Positions 1 through 8,615 are shown, counted from the stretch's first letter. The stretch: DNA of 23,058 bases from Rhodoluna sp. (GCA_023260375.1 JALQVK010000194.1:1-23058); one strand, 5' to 3'. The notes: generated by a model not told the origin, from the sequence alone. Numbers and translations are program-made.

Positions 1-1796
1 AATTCGCCAGCATCCACTTCTGGGTGGCGCTCGGCAAAACGATTAGCCGCAGCAAAAAGTGCAACGATTGAGTCGAGGTTTCTTCCGGCTTGCAATGCCA
101 CCTCGCCGACATTTTTGGATTGGCGCTCCCAATCTGACTTCGCAGGCGAATTGTTCCAAAGGACCCACAAGAGCTCTTCCGATGTAGTTCCGGCCGCCTG
201 AGAAATCTCGGTGGCCTTGTCTAGTACTTTCAGGAACAGACGAACCCGCTTGCCTTCTTCTCCGTATAGGTCTTTCGCAATTGCCGGCTTCTCGAATAAT
301 TCGATAAGGAGCTGATCGCTGGTGCGGTCTCCCCCGGCATCAATTTCTAACTGACGAAGACGGCGTCTCATGCGGCGGATACTTAGCGAATCCAAACCGA
401 CGAATGGGTTGTGAAGAAGTTCCATCAACAATTCGCGAGTTGGCTCTGGTCGCTCAATGCAATACTGCGCCAGCTTCAAAAGGTAACCGGTTGCAAATTC
501 ATCTTTGAATGAGGTTTGGCTTCCGTGGATCATGGTTGGAACCGCCTGAGAGGCAAGTGCCGAAGCCCATTTATTCAAAACCGTGCGAGATCTTGCAACC
601 ACGGCCATGTCTTTCCACGCAACACCGTGATTTAAGTGCAAATCGCGAAGCCGATGAGCCAACCAGGTGAGTTCCGAAGTTTCGGTGTCGAACACCTTGG
701 CCTCGATGCGGTTGGTAACCGGTTTAGCTGAAGCCCCTAAAACAGTTCGGTGAGTACCAGCTCGCTCAACCGAAATCTTGGACGAAGTGCCTGCCAAGAT
801 TGCCGTCAGGTCTGGGTGTCGAACCGAAATATCGTCTGTTAGTAGCAGCTCTTGATAATCACTGCCCAAATCGGAAATTAGCTCTTTCATTGCAACTGGG
901 CTCGCAGCACGGAAACCCATGGTCGTTGAGTCCGGATCTCCAAGCAGCACCAGGTTTGCGCCTTGTGATGCCAGCACCTTCAAAAGCGACATGGCAGCAG
1001 GCGTTAGTTCTTGTGCGTCGTCAACCACGATGAGCTTGAGGTCTGCGGCCACCTTGGGCCAAGCCTTTTCTTGTAATTCCTGAACCACGAAGGTGAGAAG
1101 TGTCGATGGGTCGTGGCGGTTAGCGTTTGCTGGCTCACGAAGGCGCGTTAGGTACCCCTGATAAAAGTGAGCCGCCGCATGCCACACCGGACGATCGTGC
1201 TCGGAAGCAAGTTCAATTAGACGCTCTGTGGTTACCCCACGTTCCAAACAAACCGTAATCAAGTCACGCAATTCAGTTCGGAAACCTCTTAGTTCCATAA
1301 CCTGGCGCTTTAGAGACTTTGGCCAATCTGACGGAGTCTCGGTTTCAAGAAACTGAGAGATCAACTCGCTAATAATCTGATCCTGCTCCGAACCGGTAAT
1401 AAGTTCAGGTGGGTTTAAACCCAAAGCCAAAGATCGTTCACGCAAAATGTTGAAAGCAAAAGATGCCAGAGTCCTGGCCAGAGGGCCGGGAGTTGAACCT
1501 TGATATTCCAGAGCTAGTTCATCGCGTAATTTGGTAGCCGATTCACGAGTTGCCGCTAACACCAGAAGTTCTTCAGGCTTGAAACCCGAGCGTAGGCGAC
1601 CCAGAATCAGAGCCTTGAGCGCCGTGGTTTTGCCGCTGGCTGGCACACCATAAACAAGGGCATTAACTCCAACTGGCAGGTCAGCAACCTTCCGCTGAGA
1701 CGCCGATAGCGAAAGGGTTTCAAGAACGGCCCCCAGACCGTGTTTTCTAAAGAATGCATCAACCATTGAAAGCAGACTACTTCTCGCCCGTGACAT
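1..1796 (-). CDS. UvrD/REP-family DNA helicase, AdnA-like (5' part, truncated by window edge)
   Basis: Reading the minus strand from the ATG at 1796 gives an open frame of about 598 codons that runs off the left edge, so the C-terminal half is missing. Residues 50-57 read GVPASGKT, an intact Walker A. Residues 257-266 read VVDDAQELTP, the DDAQ form of motif II, and LLGDPDSTTMGFRAA at 284-298 fits motif III of the UvrD/RecB superfamily. The DDAQ form and the nearby DUF3107, ferritin-like and DEAD-box genes match the mycobacterial adnA region, so I infer the AdnA subunit of the AdnAB helicase-nuclease, which resects double-strand breaks. The AdnA nuclease domain is C-terminal in the family and would lie outside the window. 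No clear Shine-Dalgarno precedes ATG 1796; an in-frame ATG at 1766 is an alternative start. Family is secure, AdnA identity less so. Confidence 0.8.
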   Translation of the reverse strand, partial: MSRARSSLLSMVDAFFRKHGLGAVLETLSLSASQRKVADLPVGVNALVYGVPASGKTTALKALILGRLRSGFKPEELLVLAATRESATKLRDELALEYQGSTPGPLARTLASFAFNILRERSLALGLNPPELITGSEQDQIISELISQFLETETPSDWPKSLKRQVMELRGFRTELRDLITVCLERGVTTERLIELASEHDRPVWHAAAHFYQGYLTRLREPANANRHDPSTLLTFVVQELQEKAWPKVAADLKLIVVDDAQELTPAAMSLLKVLASQGANLVLLGDPDSTTMGFRAASPVAMKELISDLGSDYQELLLTDDISVRHPDLTAILAGTSSKISVERAGTHRTVLGASAKPVTNRIEAKVFDTETSELTWLAHRLRDLHLNHGVAWKDMAVVARSRTVLNKWASALASQAVPTMIHGSQTSFKDEFATGYLLKLAQYCIERPEPTRELLMELLHNPFVGLDSLSIRRMRRRLRQLEIDAGGDRTSDQLLIELFEKPAIAKDLYGEEGKRVRLFLKVLDKATEISQAAGTTSEELLWVLWNNSPAKSDWERQSKNVGEVALQAGRNLDSIVALFAAANRFAERHPEVDAGE

Positions 1797-1823
1797 TGTG
1801 CGCGAGGCGTCGGTGTGCTGTCG

Positions 1824-1830
1824 TAATCTA
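1824..1830. promoter_or_regulatory. Candidate overlapping divergent -10 elements (adnA-like / DUF3107)
   Basis: The 7-bp string TAATCTA contains TAATCT on the plus strand (1824-1829) and TAGATT on the minus strand (1825-1830). It sits in the 59-bp gap between the divergent helicase and DUF3107 genes. No good -35 hexamer is visible on either side. Inference from position and TAnnnT pattern only. Confidence 0.35.
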
Positions 1831-1855
1831 TTGGAAGTAAGAGAAAAGGTGTCCC

Positions 1856-2080
1856 TTGGAAATTAAGATCGGTCTTCGCAATCTAGCCCGCGAACTCAGC
1901 TTTGAGTCAGAGCAGAACGGCCAAGAAATTGAGCAGACGGTTGCCAATGCCATCGAATCCGGCTCAAAACTAATCAAATTGGTAGACAACAAAGGCAAGC
2001 TTTTTATCATCCCAGTCGAAGCGCTTGGTTACATCGAAGTCGGCGCTGAGGAAGTTCGCAGAGTAGGGTTCATCGCCTAA
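1856..2080 (+). CDS. DUF3107 family protein
   Basis: A 74-residue protein beginning MEIKIGLRNLARELSFES, the hallmark N-terminus of the actinobacterial DUF3107 family, whose members are about this length. The start codon is TTG, supported by AAAAGG at 1844-1849 with a 6-nt spacer. No catalytic residues are recognisable and the function is not established. It lies divergently from the helicase gene and overlaps the next membrane-protein gene by one base (TAATG), so the two are probably translated from one mRNA. The same family member lies close to the adnA and rhlE genes in mycobacteria, which supports the neighbourhood assignment. Confidence 0.9.
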   Translation: MEIKIGLRNLARELSFESEQNGQEIEQTVANAIESGSKLIKLVDNKGKLFIIPVEALGYIEVGAEEVRRVGFIA

Positions 2081-2364
2081 TGGAATATTCATTCGCCGTC
2101 ATCGGTTTTTACGCCGTCATCCTCGGACTGGTAGCGCCATACATTTATGCACGCAGCGAAGAGTACGGCGCTCTACTACCACCGGCAATCGCAATGGTGG
2201 TTGGAAGTGTGCTCTGGGCAGCACTAACCTGGCTGGGTTTCAAATACACCGAGGGTTACATCTGGATCATCATCATGGTGGCAATGCCACTGGTTATGGT
2301 GTTTGTTTCGAGCCGATTGGCTCATTCGCGTATCAAAGCACGCGAAGCAAAACTACGCGGCTAA
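2080..2364 (+). CDS. Small integral membrane protein, function unknown
   Basis: A 94-residue protein with three hydrophobic stretches, at about residues 5-24, 32-53 and 60-78, followed by a basic tail (SRLAHSRIKAREAKLRG) that should lie in the cytoplasm by the positive-inside rule. The ATG shares its A with the TAA stop of the DUF3107 gene, suggesting translational coupling. The 3' end overlaps the convergent ferritin-like gene by 12 bp. I do not recognise a named family. Small membrane proteins occur at this position in related actinobacteria, but this comes from memory of gene order and not from an alignment. Confidence 0.75.
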   Translation: MEYSFAVIGFYAVILGLVAPYIYARSEEYGALLPPAIAMVVGSVLWAALTWLGFKYTEGYIWIIIMVAMPLVMVFVSSRLAHSRIKAREAKLRG

Positions 2365-3126
2365 ACCAATCGCATCCATTCGCAAACTGTGAGTTCCAAT
2401 CAACTCACTAATCAACGGTTCCAGCTTCGAATAAGCCTCGAGGTTGACGCGTCGTTCGTCTTCTAGCGAAAGTTTTTTCGACTTCGCCGTTCCCGCTAGC
2501 TTGCGGTTGTCAAAAGCGGCACGGAGTTCCAGCAAAACATCGCCCATGAGCCTGCGACCCCAAAGCGCTAGTCGAGAAGCCAGTTGAGGGTTGTCCTTCA
2601 TGGCCTCAATCAGCACCTGTTTTGCAAAGCGTTCAAAGGTTGCATCTTTCAGTGCTTTTTCAACATCTTCACGAATCTCATCTGGAAGACCAACTGCCAA
2701 GCGCTTATAAAAGTCTTCGAGAAGACCTCCGACCAGGTAAACCTTGACCACGGTCTCATACCAATCGATTCCATTGGTTCGTGAGTGAAACGTTTCGATA
2801 CGCTCGGTGAACGGATCCATGGCATCGGTTGCGTCCATGCCATTCGTCGATAGCAATTTGGCAATCGAACGGTACTTCTGAAAGCTCTTCGCTGCGGCTT
2901 CACTCAGCTGAGCTTTGTCGGCAGTGGTTGGCGAAAACTTCAATTCGTTGGTCAGAATTTCGAACTGGCTGAGTTCTAGATATGCCAACTGTCCGAGAAA
3001 AATCTTTGGTTCTGGAGTGTACGGAGCCAGATCAATGGCCTCGATGTTTCTAGCGCGACGCTCTTCGCGTTCCGGCAACACAAAGTTTCGTGCCTTTTTG
3101 CCGATGCGCTTAATCCACTCAAACAT
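2353..3126 (-). CDS. Ferritin-like fold protein (MiaE_2-like / Rv3210c-like)
   Basis: A 257-residue, largely helical protein with segments such as FLGQLAYLELSQFEILTNEL (43-62) and WYETVVKVYLVGGLLEDFYKRLA (121-143), which resemble the four-helix ferritin-like domain annotated in actinobacteria as MiaE_2. Family members sit next to an rhlE-type helicase in mycobacteria, as here. Whether it binds a di-iron centre or acts on tRNA is unproven; the classic E-x6-Y/E-x-x-H iron-ligand pattern is not evident, so catalysis should not be assumed. The ATG at 3126 has no Shine-Dalgarno, but TATTCT lies 7 nt before it, suggesting a leaderless mRNA. It is divergent from the DEAD-box helicase gene. Confidence 0.75.
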   Translation of the reverse strand: MFEWIKRIGKKARNFVLPEREERRARNIEAIDLAPYTPEPKIFLGQLAYLELSQFEILTNELKFSPTTADKAQLSEAAAKSFQKYRSIAKLLSTNGMDATDAMDPFTERIETFHSRTNGIDWYETVVKVYLVGGLLEDFYKRLAVGLPDEIREDVEKALKDATFERFAKQVLIEAMKDNPQLASRLALWGRRLMGDVLLELRAAFDNRKLAGTAKSKKLSLEDERRVNLEAYSKLEPLISELIGTHSLRMDAIGLAA

Positions 3127-3133
3127 GGTTATA

Positions 3134-3139
3134 AGAATA
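3134..3139 (-). promoter_or_regulatory. Candidate leaderless -10 (TATTCT) for the ferritin-like gene
   Basis: On the minus strand TATTCT is followed by seven bases and then the ATG at 3126, so transcription would begin at or next to the start codon. There is no ribosome binding site between them. Confidence 0.45.
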
Positions 3140-3176
3140 ACTCTCGTAAACTAGCAAAGACTAATAGGAGACTCTT

Positions 3177-4529
3177 TTGACATTTGCCGAACTTGGCATC
3201 GACGCCGACATCGTTGAGGCGCTAACCAAAAAAGGCATTACCGAGCCTTTCCCAATTCAGGAGCAGGCAATCCCTGTTGCCTTGACCGGCCAGGACATCA
3301 TCGGCCAGGCAAAAACCGGTACCGGCAAGACTTTCGGCTTCGGCCTTCCACTAATCCAAAAGCTTGGATTGAACCCAGCCAAAGGCGCTCAGGCGCTCGT
3401 GGTGGTTCCAACACGTGAACTTTGCATCCAGGTTGCCGAAGACCTCGTTCTTGCCACTGGCAACCGCGACACCACCGTTGTTGCCATCTATGGCGGTAAG
3501 TCTTATGAAGGCCAGATCGCTGAGATTGAAGCCGGCGCACAGATCATCGTGGGTACCCCTGGACGCCTAATCGACCTAGCGAAGCAGAAGAAGCTCGACC
3601 TCGGCAAGATCACTTTCATGGTGCTCGACGAAGCCGACGAAATGCTAGACCTTGGCTTCCTGCCAGACGTTGAGCGCCTGTTCGCCATGACTCCTCCACT
3701 TCGCCAGACTCTGATGTTCTCGGCCACCATGCCTTCGAGCATCTTGACCTTGGCCCGCAAATACCAGAACCGCCCAATGCACATTCGCGCGAACGAAGCC
3801 GAAGAGGGTCACACCAAGGCCGACATCAAGCAGTTCATCTACCGAGCACACTCGCTCGACAAGGACGAAGTCGTCGGTCGCATCCTGCAGGCTGAGGGTC
3901 GCGGCAAGACCGTCATCTTCTGCAAGACCAAGCGCCAAGCCAGCAAAGTTTCCGAAGAACTCATCGATCGCGGTTTCAACGCAACCGCTCTTCACGGAGA
4001 CATGTCGCAGGAAGCCCGCGAGCGCTCAATGGCTGCTTTCCGCTCTGGCAAGAAGGAAATCTTGGTTGCAACCGAAGTTGCTGCCCGAGGCATCGACGTC
4101 GACGACGTGACTCACGTAATCAACTACACGGTTCCAGAAGACGAGAAGAATTATCTGCACCGCACCGGTCGCACCGGTCGAGCCGGTCGCACCGGCATCG
4201 CGGTCACTTTCGTTGACTGGGAAGACATGACCCGTTGGCAGAACATCAACACCGCTCTTGAGCTTGGTATCCCTGAACCTGTGGAAACCTACTCGAGTTC
4301 GGCGCACCTGTTCACTGACCTAGACATTCCTGCTGGCACCAAGGGACGAATTCGAGCCACCACCATGGTTCCTAAGCAGTCATCAAGTAAGCCAGAACAG
4401 CGACGTGGCGGAGAACGCAAGCCTCAGGGCGGTCACAAACCTGAAGAAAAGCGCGAACCTCGCCCAACTTCAGATCGCAACCGTCAACGACGTCGCACTC
4501 GCGGTGGCGGGGCTAAGCCCACTGAATAG
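3177..4529 (+). CDS. DEAD-box ATP-dependent RNA helicase, RhlE-like
   Basis: A 450-residue protein with all DEAD-box motifs in order: Q motif around 21-30 (ITEPFPIQEQ), motif I AKTGTGKT at 45-52, PTREL at 78-82, TPGR at 127-130, DEAD at 151-154, SAT at 182-184 and HRTGRTGRAGR at 328-338. It should unwind RNA duplexes in ribosome assembly or mRNA turnover. Residues 392-450 form a basic, low-complexity tail rich in R, K, G and P, typical of RNA-binding extensions. The start is TTG with AGGAG at 3166-3170 and a 6-nt spacer; no upstream ATG fits. The 3' end overlaps the convergent PHP gene by 17 bp. Synteny suggests the Rv3211 (rhlE) orthologue, but DEAD-box subfamilies are hard to separate by eye. 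Confidence 0.93.
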   Translation: MTFAELGIDADIVEALTKKGITEPFPIQEQAIPVALTGQDIIGQAKTGTGKTFGFGLPLIQKLGLNPAKGAQALVVVPTRELCIQVAEDLVLATGNRDTTVVAIYGGKSYEGQIAEIEAGAQIIVGTPGRLIDLAKQKKLDLGKITFMVLDEADEMLDLGFLPDVERLFAMTPPLRQTLMFSATMPSSILTLARKYQNRPMHIRANEAEEGHTKADIKQFIYRAHSLDKDEVVGRILQAEGRGKTVIFCKTKRQASKVSEELIDRGFNATALHGDMSQEARERSMAAFRSGKKEILVATEVAARGIDVDDVTHVINYTVPEDEKNYLHRTGRTGRAGRTGIAVTFVDWEDMTRWQNINTALELGIPEPVETYSSSAHLFTDLDIPAGTKGRIRATTMVPKQSSSKPEQRRGGERKPQGGHKPEEKREPRPTSDRNRQRRRTRGGGAKPTE

Positions 4530-5385
4530 CCGAACCGGAGCCCTGCGATTCGATTCGCTTCAACATTTCCAAACTGGTGGTGTTTTCGCCTAGTCGGTTT
4601 TTCTTACCGGTCATACCGTGGTAATCCGAAGATCCGGTAAGAACAAGATTGAATTCAGTGGCTAGGTCCGTGAGCCATTTTCGGGCGACGTCGCCGACCT
4701 CGCGATGGTTCACCTCGAAGCCACCAAGACCCGCTTCGATAACTTCGACGAAATGCTCACGATGAAGTTGAGTTATTACAACCTCTTCACCTTTTTTGCC
4801 TCGAGCTAAAGGGTGAGCCATGACTGAAACGCCCCCAGCTGCGTGAACAAGTTTCACTGCCTGAACGGTGGGGATTCCAGCACTCTGAACATAGAAGCGA
4901 GCGCCTTTGTCCAGCGGGCCATTGAAAGCTTCGTCTCGATCGGCCACAAGCTTTAGATTGACCATGGCGTCTGCAATGTGAGGGCGCCCTAATGACTTAC
5001 CTTCTTCACTGAGAGTGGCCCGAACTGCTTCCATGGTGAGCGTCTTGTAATCATCTCGAAGGTTTTCGACGTATCTTTCGATACGAGTTTCGCGAGCCGT
5101 TCTTACTTCTTCCATGATGGTTTGAAGTGGCTCGTAGTTTGAATCTGGAAGGTATGCAAGCATGTGCACCGAGACGCCATGGTGGTTAGTGGTCAGTTCA
5201 ATTCCAGGAACAAACGTAATGCCGTGCTTTGCTGCTTCAATGCGAGCTTCTGCCCATCCGGCAGTGGTGTCATGGTCTGTGAGAGCAAGTACATCTAGAC
5301 CGGCTTCTGCAGCGTACTGGAAAATCTGCTGCACGGATTCTTTGCCGTCTGAATGTGTGCTGTGACTGTGCAAGTCAATCTTCAT
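4513..5385 (-). CDS. PHP-domain metal-dependent phosphoesterase (YciV / RNase AM-like)
   Basis: A 290-residue protein opening MKIDLHSHSTHSDG, which supplies the first PHP metal ligands (H6, H8, D13). Further ligand-like residues are H38 and D39 in DHD, E63 in GIEL, H74, the MAHP motif, and D254/H256 in SSDYHG. The family includes 5'-3' exoribonuclease / 3',5'-nucleotide bisphosphatase enzymes of the YciV/RNase AM type, and the length fits that group. I chose ATG 5385 because GAGAGG lies 5 nt upstream of it; a longer frame from TTG 5400 has its AGGAG directly abutting the codon and is unlikely. The gene converges on the helicase gene with a 17-bp overlap. Substrate is inferred from family only. 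Confidence 0.88.
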   Translation of the reverse strand: MKIDLHSHSTHSDGKESVQQIFQYAAEAGLDVLALTDHDTTAGWAEARIEAAKHGITFVPGIELTTNHHGVSVHMLAYLPDSNYEPLQTIMEEVRTARETRIERYVENLRDDYKTLTMEAVRATLSEEGKSLGRPHIADAMVNLKLVADRDEAFNGPLDKGARFYVQSAGIPTVQAVKLVHAAGGVSVMAHPLARGKKGEEVVITQLHREHFVEVIEAGLGGFEVNHREVGDVARKWLTDLATEFNLVLTGSSDYHGMTGKKNRLGENTTSLEMLKRIESQGSGSAIQWA

Positions 5386-5450
5386 AACAACCTCTCTCAA
5401 CTCCTAAAGACTAGCCGCAGGGTTTGACGTTTAGTGGCAGTATGGAACGC

Positions 5451-6845
5451 ATGACTGAAGCAAAGAAGCCTCATAAGAGCGGTCGAACCACCAGCCCAAA
5501 TAGCCCAGAATTCATGAAGTTCATTTCTAGCGGGTGGGCGGCTGAACGAGAAGAACCGCAACCAAAAGCAGAGGTGGCAACCTATGCCGCTCGTCGTCGC
5601 GCTATCGTGGCCGAAGCTTTTGCAGGCAAGATTCTGGTGATCCAAGCTGGTGGGTCAGTCACCAGATCTAATGACACCGAATACCGTTACCGACCACACA
5701 CAGCTTTTGCTCACCTAACCGGCTGGGGTTCGGCTACGGTACCCGACTCGGTTTTAGTGATCGACGCTAGGGCACACGCCCACCACTGCCAGCTGTATTT
5801 TCGACCAACCGCCGGCCGAAATACTGAAGAGTTTTTTACGGACAGTTCAATTGGCGAATTCTGGGTTGGCGACCGTCCGGACCTTCGCCAGGTGGCTTCT
5901 TTGCTTGACATCGAAACGGTAGATCTGGTTGAACTCGATGACTACCTGAGTGCCCTTCCCGATGACTTGGTGGTTCGACTCGAAAACCAAGAGCTGGCAA
6001 CTTTTGTGGACGAACTGCGTTTGGTAAAAGACGAATACGAAATTGAGCAGATGCGTCAGGCTGTGGCGGTTAGTTCGGAAGGATTCAACGATGTGCTTCG
6101 AGCGCTTCCTTGGGCTATGGCTCATGAACGCGGTGAACGAGTAGTTGAATCGGCTTTCTTTGCTAGAGCACGTATGGACGGAAATGATCTTGGCTATGAG
6201 ACCATTGCCGCCTCAGGTGCTCATGCCTGCATCCTTCACTGGATTCAAAACGACGGACCGGTAAAACCTGGCGACCTGCTTTTGGTGGACGCCGGTATCG
6301 AATTGGAATCGCTCTACACCGCCGACATAACTAGAACCATTCCAGTCAGTGGACACTTCACGCCGGTGCAACGAAAGATTTACGAAGCCGTGCTGGAGGC
6401 AGCCGATGCAGCTTTCGCGGTTGCCAAACCTGGAGTGAAATTCCGTGCCTTGCACGAAGCCGCAATGAAAGTCATTGCCACAAAAATGATTGAGTGGGGT
6501 TTTATAGACATCACTCTCGAAGAGGCTTTAGCAGGAGACCGTCAGCTTCACCGTCGTTGGATGGTTCACGGAACCAGCCACCACCTTGGCATGGACGTGC
6601 ATGACTGCGACCGCGCTCGCAGTGAAATGTATCGTGAAGCAGAGTTACGCGAAGGCATGGTTTTCACAATTGAACCGGGGCTCTACTTTCAGCCGGACGA
6701 CCTATTGGTGCCGGAAGAATTCCGCGGAATTGGAGTTCGGATCGAAGACAATGTGCTGGTGACGAAAGACGGCCTTGAAAATCTCAGTGCTGCTCTACCT
6801 CGCCACCCAGACGATGTTGAGGCTTGGATCGCTTCGGCTAGTTAG
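5451..6845 (+). CDS. pepP: Aminopeptidase P family protein (M24 metallopeptidase, Xaa-Pro aminopeptidase)
   Basis: A 464-residue protein with an N-terminal AMP_N domain (about 40-170) and a C-terminal pita-bread M24 domain (about 198-445). The five metal ligands of the family are visible: D280 (VDAG), D292 (ADITR), H377 (GTSHHLG), E408 (TIEPG) and E432 (RIEDN). It should remove the N-terminal residue from peptides with proline at position two, using two Mn ions, in the cytoplasm. The start is uncertain: ATG 5451 is chosen, with ATG 5442 (AGTGG 4 nt upstream) and TTG 5424 as in-frame alternatives, none with a strong ribosome binding site. The first 30 residues are basic and probably disordered. 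The 3' end overlaps the convergent stress-protein gene by 8 bp. Confidence 0.92.
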   Translation: MTEAKKPHKSGRTTSPNSPEFMKFISSGWAAEREEPQPKAEVATYAARRRAIVAEAFAGKILVIQAGGSVTRSNDTEYRYRPHTAFAHLTGWGSATVPDSVLVIDARAHAHHCQLYFRPTAGRNTEEFFTDSSIGEFWVGDRPDLRQVASLLDIETVDLVELDDYLSALPDDLVVRLENQELATFVDELRLVKDEYEIEQMRQAVAVSSEGFNDVLRALPWAMAHERGERVVESAFFARARMDGNDLGYETIAASGAHACILHWIQNDGPVKPGDLLLVDAGIELESLYTADITRTIPVSGHFTPVQRKIYEAVLEAADAAFAVAKPGVKFRALHEAAMKVIATKMIEWGFIDITLEEALAGDRQLHRRWMVHGTSHHLGMDVHDCDRARSEMYREAELREGMVFTIEPGLYFQPDDLLVPEEFRGIGVRIEDNVLVTKDGLENLSAALPRHPDDVEAWIASAS

Positions 6846-7299
6846 TAGGTTTTGGAGCTTTAGCCATGGCCTCGTTGGCAAGGCTAACCAAATCGCGCGG
6901 AATCTGGATTTCGTAGGTATCAGCAACTAACTGTTGCTGCGAGACGAAGCTTCGCTTATTGCGACTGAGTGAAAACCGCACGATGTTCGCCAAGGCGCCC
7001 ATGCCCGCAAAAGTAACCACGGTTGAACCAATTGAGCCAATTGAGGTGTCGGCCGAAGTGAAACTGTGCCAAACGAAACCCAAGATGGCACCGTTTAGTG
7101 CACCGGTGAGAGCAATTCGTGAGTAGTTGATGCGTCCGCGAGTGCGTTCAACGGTGCGAACTCCCCGGCCAACGATCGCGATCTGGCGCACTGGAAAGTT
7201 TCCAGCCAGCAGTTTTTCAACATGCTCAACAGCTGAATCGTAGTTGTCGAACTTGGCGATGATTTCGGCGCCAGGTGCAGCTTCGCTTTTCTTTGCCAC
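6838..7299 (-). CDS. YflT-like general stress protein with hydrophobic glycine-rich segment
   Basis: A 153-residue protein. Residues about 12-60 (EIIAKFDNYDSAVEHVEKLLAGNF and following) match the N-terminal fold of general stress protein 17M/YflT. They are followed by two hydrophobic, glycine/alanine-rich stretches at about 65-82 and 88-108, likely membrane-inserted. The start is GTG at 7299 with AAAGGA 7 nt upstream. It stands divergently from the PRC/MgtE_N/CBS gene with 65 bp between, an association I recall from other actinobacteria. A role in envelope or osmotic stress is plausible from the family name, but no biochemical activity is known. Confidence 0.75.
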   Translation of the reverse strand: MAKKSEAAPGAEIIAKFDNYDSAVEHVEKLLAGNFPVRQIAIVGRGVRTVERTRGRINYSRIALTGALNGAILGFVWHSFTSADTSIGSIGSTVVTFAGMGALANIVRFSLSRNKRSFVSQQQLVADTYEIQIPRDLVSLANEAMAKAPKPTN

Positions 7300-7351
7300 T
7301 CGTTTGTCCTTTGTTTAGATACCTATTCTGGCATGCCCTTGACTGCTCGTC

Positions 7352-7357
7352 TAAGGT
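7352..7357 (+). promoter_or_regulatory. Candidate leaderless -10 (TAAGGT) for the MgtE_N/CBS operon
   Basis: TAAGGT is followed by TGGTTAA (7 nt) and then the GTG start at 7365. No Shine-Dalgarno lies in between, so the operon mRNA may begin at the start codon. A TTGACT at 7339-7344 is only 7 bp upstream of this -10 and so is not its -35. Confidence 0.45.
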
Positions 7358-7364
7358 TGGTTAA

Positions 7365-8615
7365 GTGAGTGTAACTAGAGTCTATGTAGCCCGCCTTGTG
7401 GGCTGTGGCGTCTTTGACCCCGCGGGTGACCGTGTAGGAAAAGTCATCGACGTTCTAGTGGCGTACCGTAAAGCGGGCTCACCTAAGGCAACCGGTCTCC
7501 TAATTGAGATTTCAGGACGTCGCCGCGTCTTCGTTCCAATCACTCGAGTGACCTCGATTGTTCCTGGGCAGGTAATCACGACCGGCCTGATCGACCTTCG
7601 ACGTTTCACCCAGCGCGGGCGTGAAGTCCGTGTAATTGCTGAGATTTTGGGTCGTCGGGTGACCCTAACTGATGGTTCGAGCGTTGCCAACATTGAAGAC
7701 ATCGCGATTGAAGTGACCAAGTCGAAGGACTGGTTCGTCAGTGAACTTTTCCTTCGCAAGCCAAAGACTTCCGCTTCGCCTTTCGCCCGCGGCGAGACCA
7801 TGTTTGCAACTTGGGACCAGATTGTTGAGTCAGACCCGAACGACGACGGCCACAATGCCTCGGCTTTGATTGCCAGTTACTCAGACCTTCGCCCAGCCGA
7901 TTTGGCTTCGGCGCTAATGGACCTTCCGGACGACCGAATGGTTGAGGTTGCCGAAGAGCTCGACGACGAACGTTTGGCTGATGTGCTTGAAGAGCTTCCT
8001 GAGGAAGAGCAGATAGACATCATCGAAGAACTTGAGGACGAACGTGCCGCCGAGGTTCTCGACCTGATGGAACCTGACGACGCCGCCGACCTAATGGCCA
8101 ACCTTCCGAAAGAACGTTCCGAAGCGATTTTGGAACTGATGGACGAAGAAGACGCCGACGACCTTCGCATGTTGATGCAGTACGACGAGTACACCGCCGG
8201 TGGTTTGATGACCACCGAACCGATTATTTGTGCTGCCGACGCGACCGTCGCAGAGGCCATGGCCCTGATTCGTCGCAAAGAAATTTCACCGGTTTTGGCG
8301 GCTTCGGTTTTTGTAACCTTGCCACCTTATGAGGTTGCCACCGGTCGCTACCTTGGTGTCGTCCACTTCCAAAAAATGCTTCGCTATCCGCCTCACGAGC
8401 GTCTAGGCTCGCTATTGGACACCGACATTGAACCAATCAAGCCGGAAACCCACATCTCGGTCATTCACCGAACTTTCGCAAACTACAACCTGGTTGCTCT
8501 GCCTGTCGTTGACGATGAGCAGCAACTAATTGGTGTGGTTACCGTGGACGACGTTCTTGACCACCTACTGCCAGAAGACTGGCGAACCGAGGAAGACCAG
8601 GAGGTATCGAAATGA
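7365..8615 (+). CDS. PRC-barrel / MgtE_N / CBS-pair protein lacking a transport domain
   Basis: A 416-residue soluble protein. Residues about 5-130 resemble two PRC-barrel units (VGCGVFDPAGDRVGKVIDV and the VTLTDGSSVANIEDIAI region). Residues about 165-265 are a very acidic MgtE_N superhelix made of repeats like LPDDRMVEVAEELDDERLADVLEEL. Residues 277-283 read TAGGLMT, the junction seen in MgtE, and a CBS pair follows to about 405. In MgtE these two domains form the cytosolic Mg2+-sensing gate; here the membrane transport domain is absent. I infer a Mg2+ or nucleotide sensor acting on a partner, perhaps the DUF1003 membrane protein encoded next with an ATGA overlap. Similar proteins are often misnamed magnesium transporters. 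The start is GTG, apparently leaderless. Confidence 0.88.
   Translation: MSVTRVYVARLVGCGVFDPAGDRVGKVIDVLVAYRKAGSPKATGLLIEISGRRRVFVPITRVTSIVPGQVITTGLIDLRRFTQRGREVRVIAEILGRRVTLTDGSSVANIEDIAIEVTKSKDWFVSELFLRKPKTSASPFARGETMFATWDQIVESDPNDDGHNASALIASYSDLRPADLASALMDLPDDRMVEVAEELDDERLADVLEELPEEEQIDIIEELEDERAAEVLDLMEPDDAADLMANLPKERSEAILELMDEEDADDLRMLMQYDEYTAGGLMTTEPIICAADATVAEAMALIRRKEISPVLAASVFVTLPPYEVATGRYLGVVHFQKMLRYPPHERLGSLLDTDIEPIKPETHISVIHRTFANYNLVALPVVDDEQQLIGVVTVDDVLDHLLPEDWRTEEDQEVSK

Noticed and set aside
800..1033. A 77-codon plus-strand frame inside the first 1.8 kb
   Set aside because: The opposite strand carries a continuous helicase frame with Walker A and motif II; the plus-strand frame is its shadow.
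4140..4200. Short direct repeats of a CACCGGTCG-like unit
   Set aside because: They encode helicase motif VI (RTGRTGRAGRTG) and follow from the protein repeat.
5386..5400. Upstream TTG start for the PHP gene
   Set aside because: AGGAG abuts the TTG with no spacer, while ATG 5385 has GAGAGG at 5 nt and begins the conserved KIDLHSH motif.
7339..7344. TTGACT as a -35 box for the MgtE_N/CBS operon
   Set aside because: It is 7 bp from the best -10 hexamer, and at the canonical 17-bp spacing there is no good -10.
7877..8278. Serine-rich 133-codon minus-strand frame
   Set aside because: It is the mirror of GAA/GAC/GAG-rich codons in the acidic MgtE_N repeats (antisense reads as Ser/Ile), not a gene.
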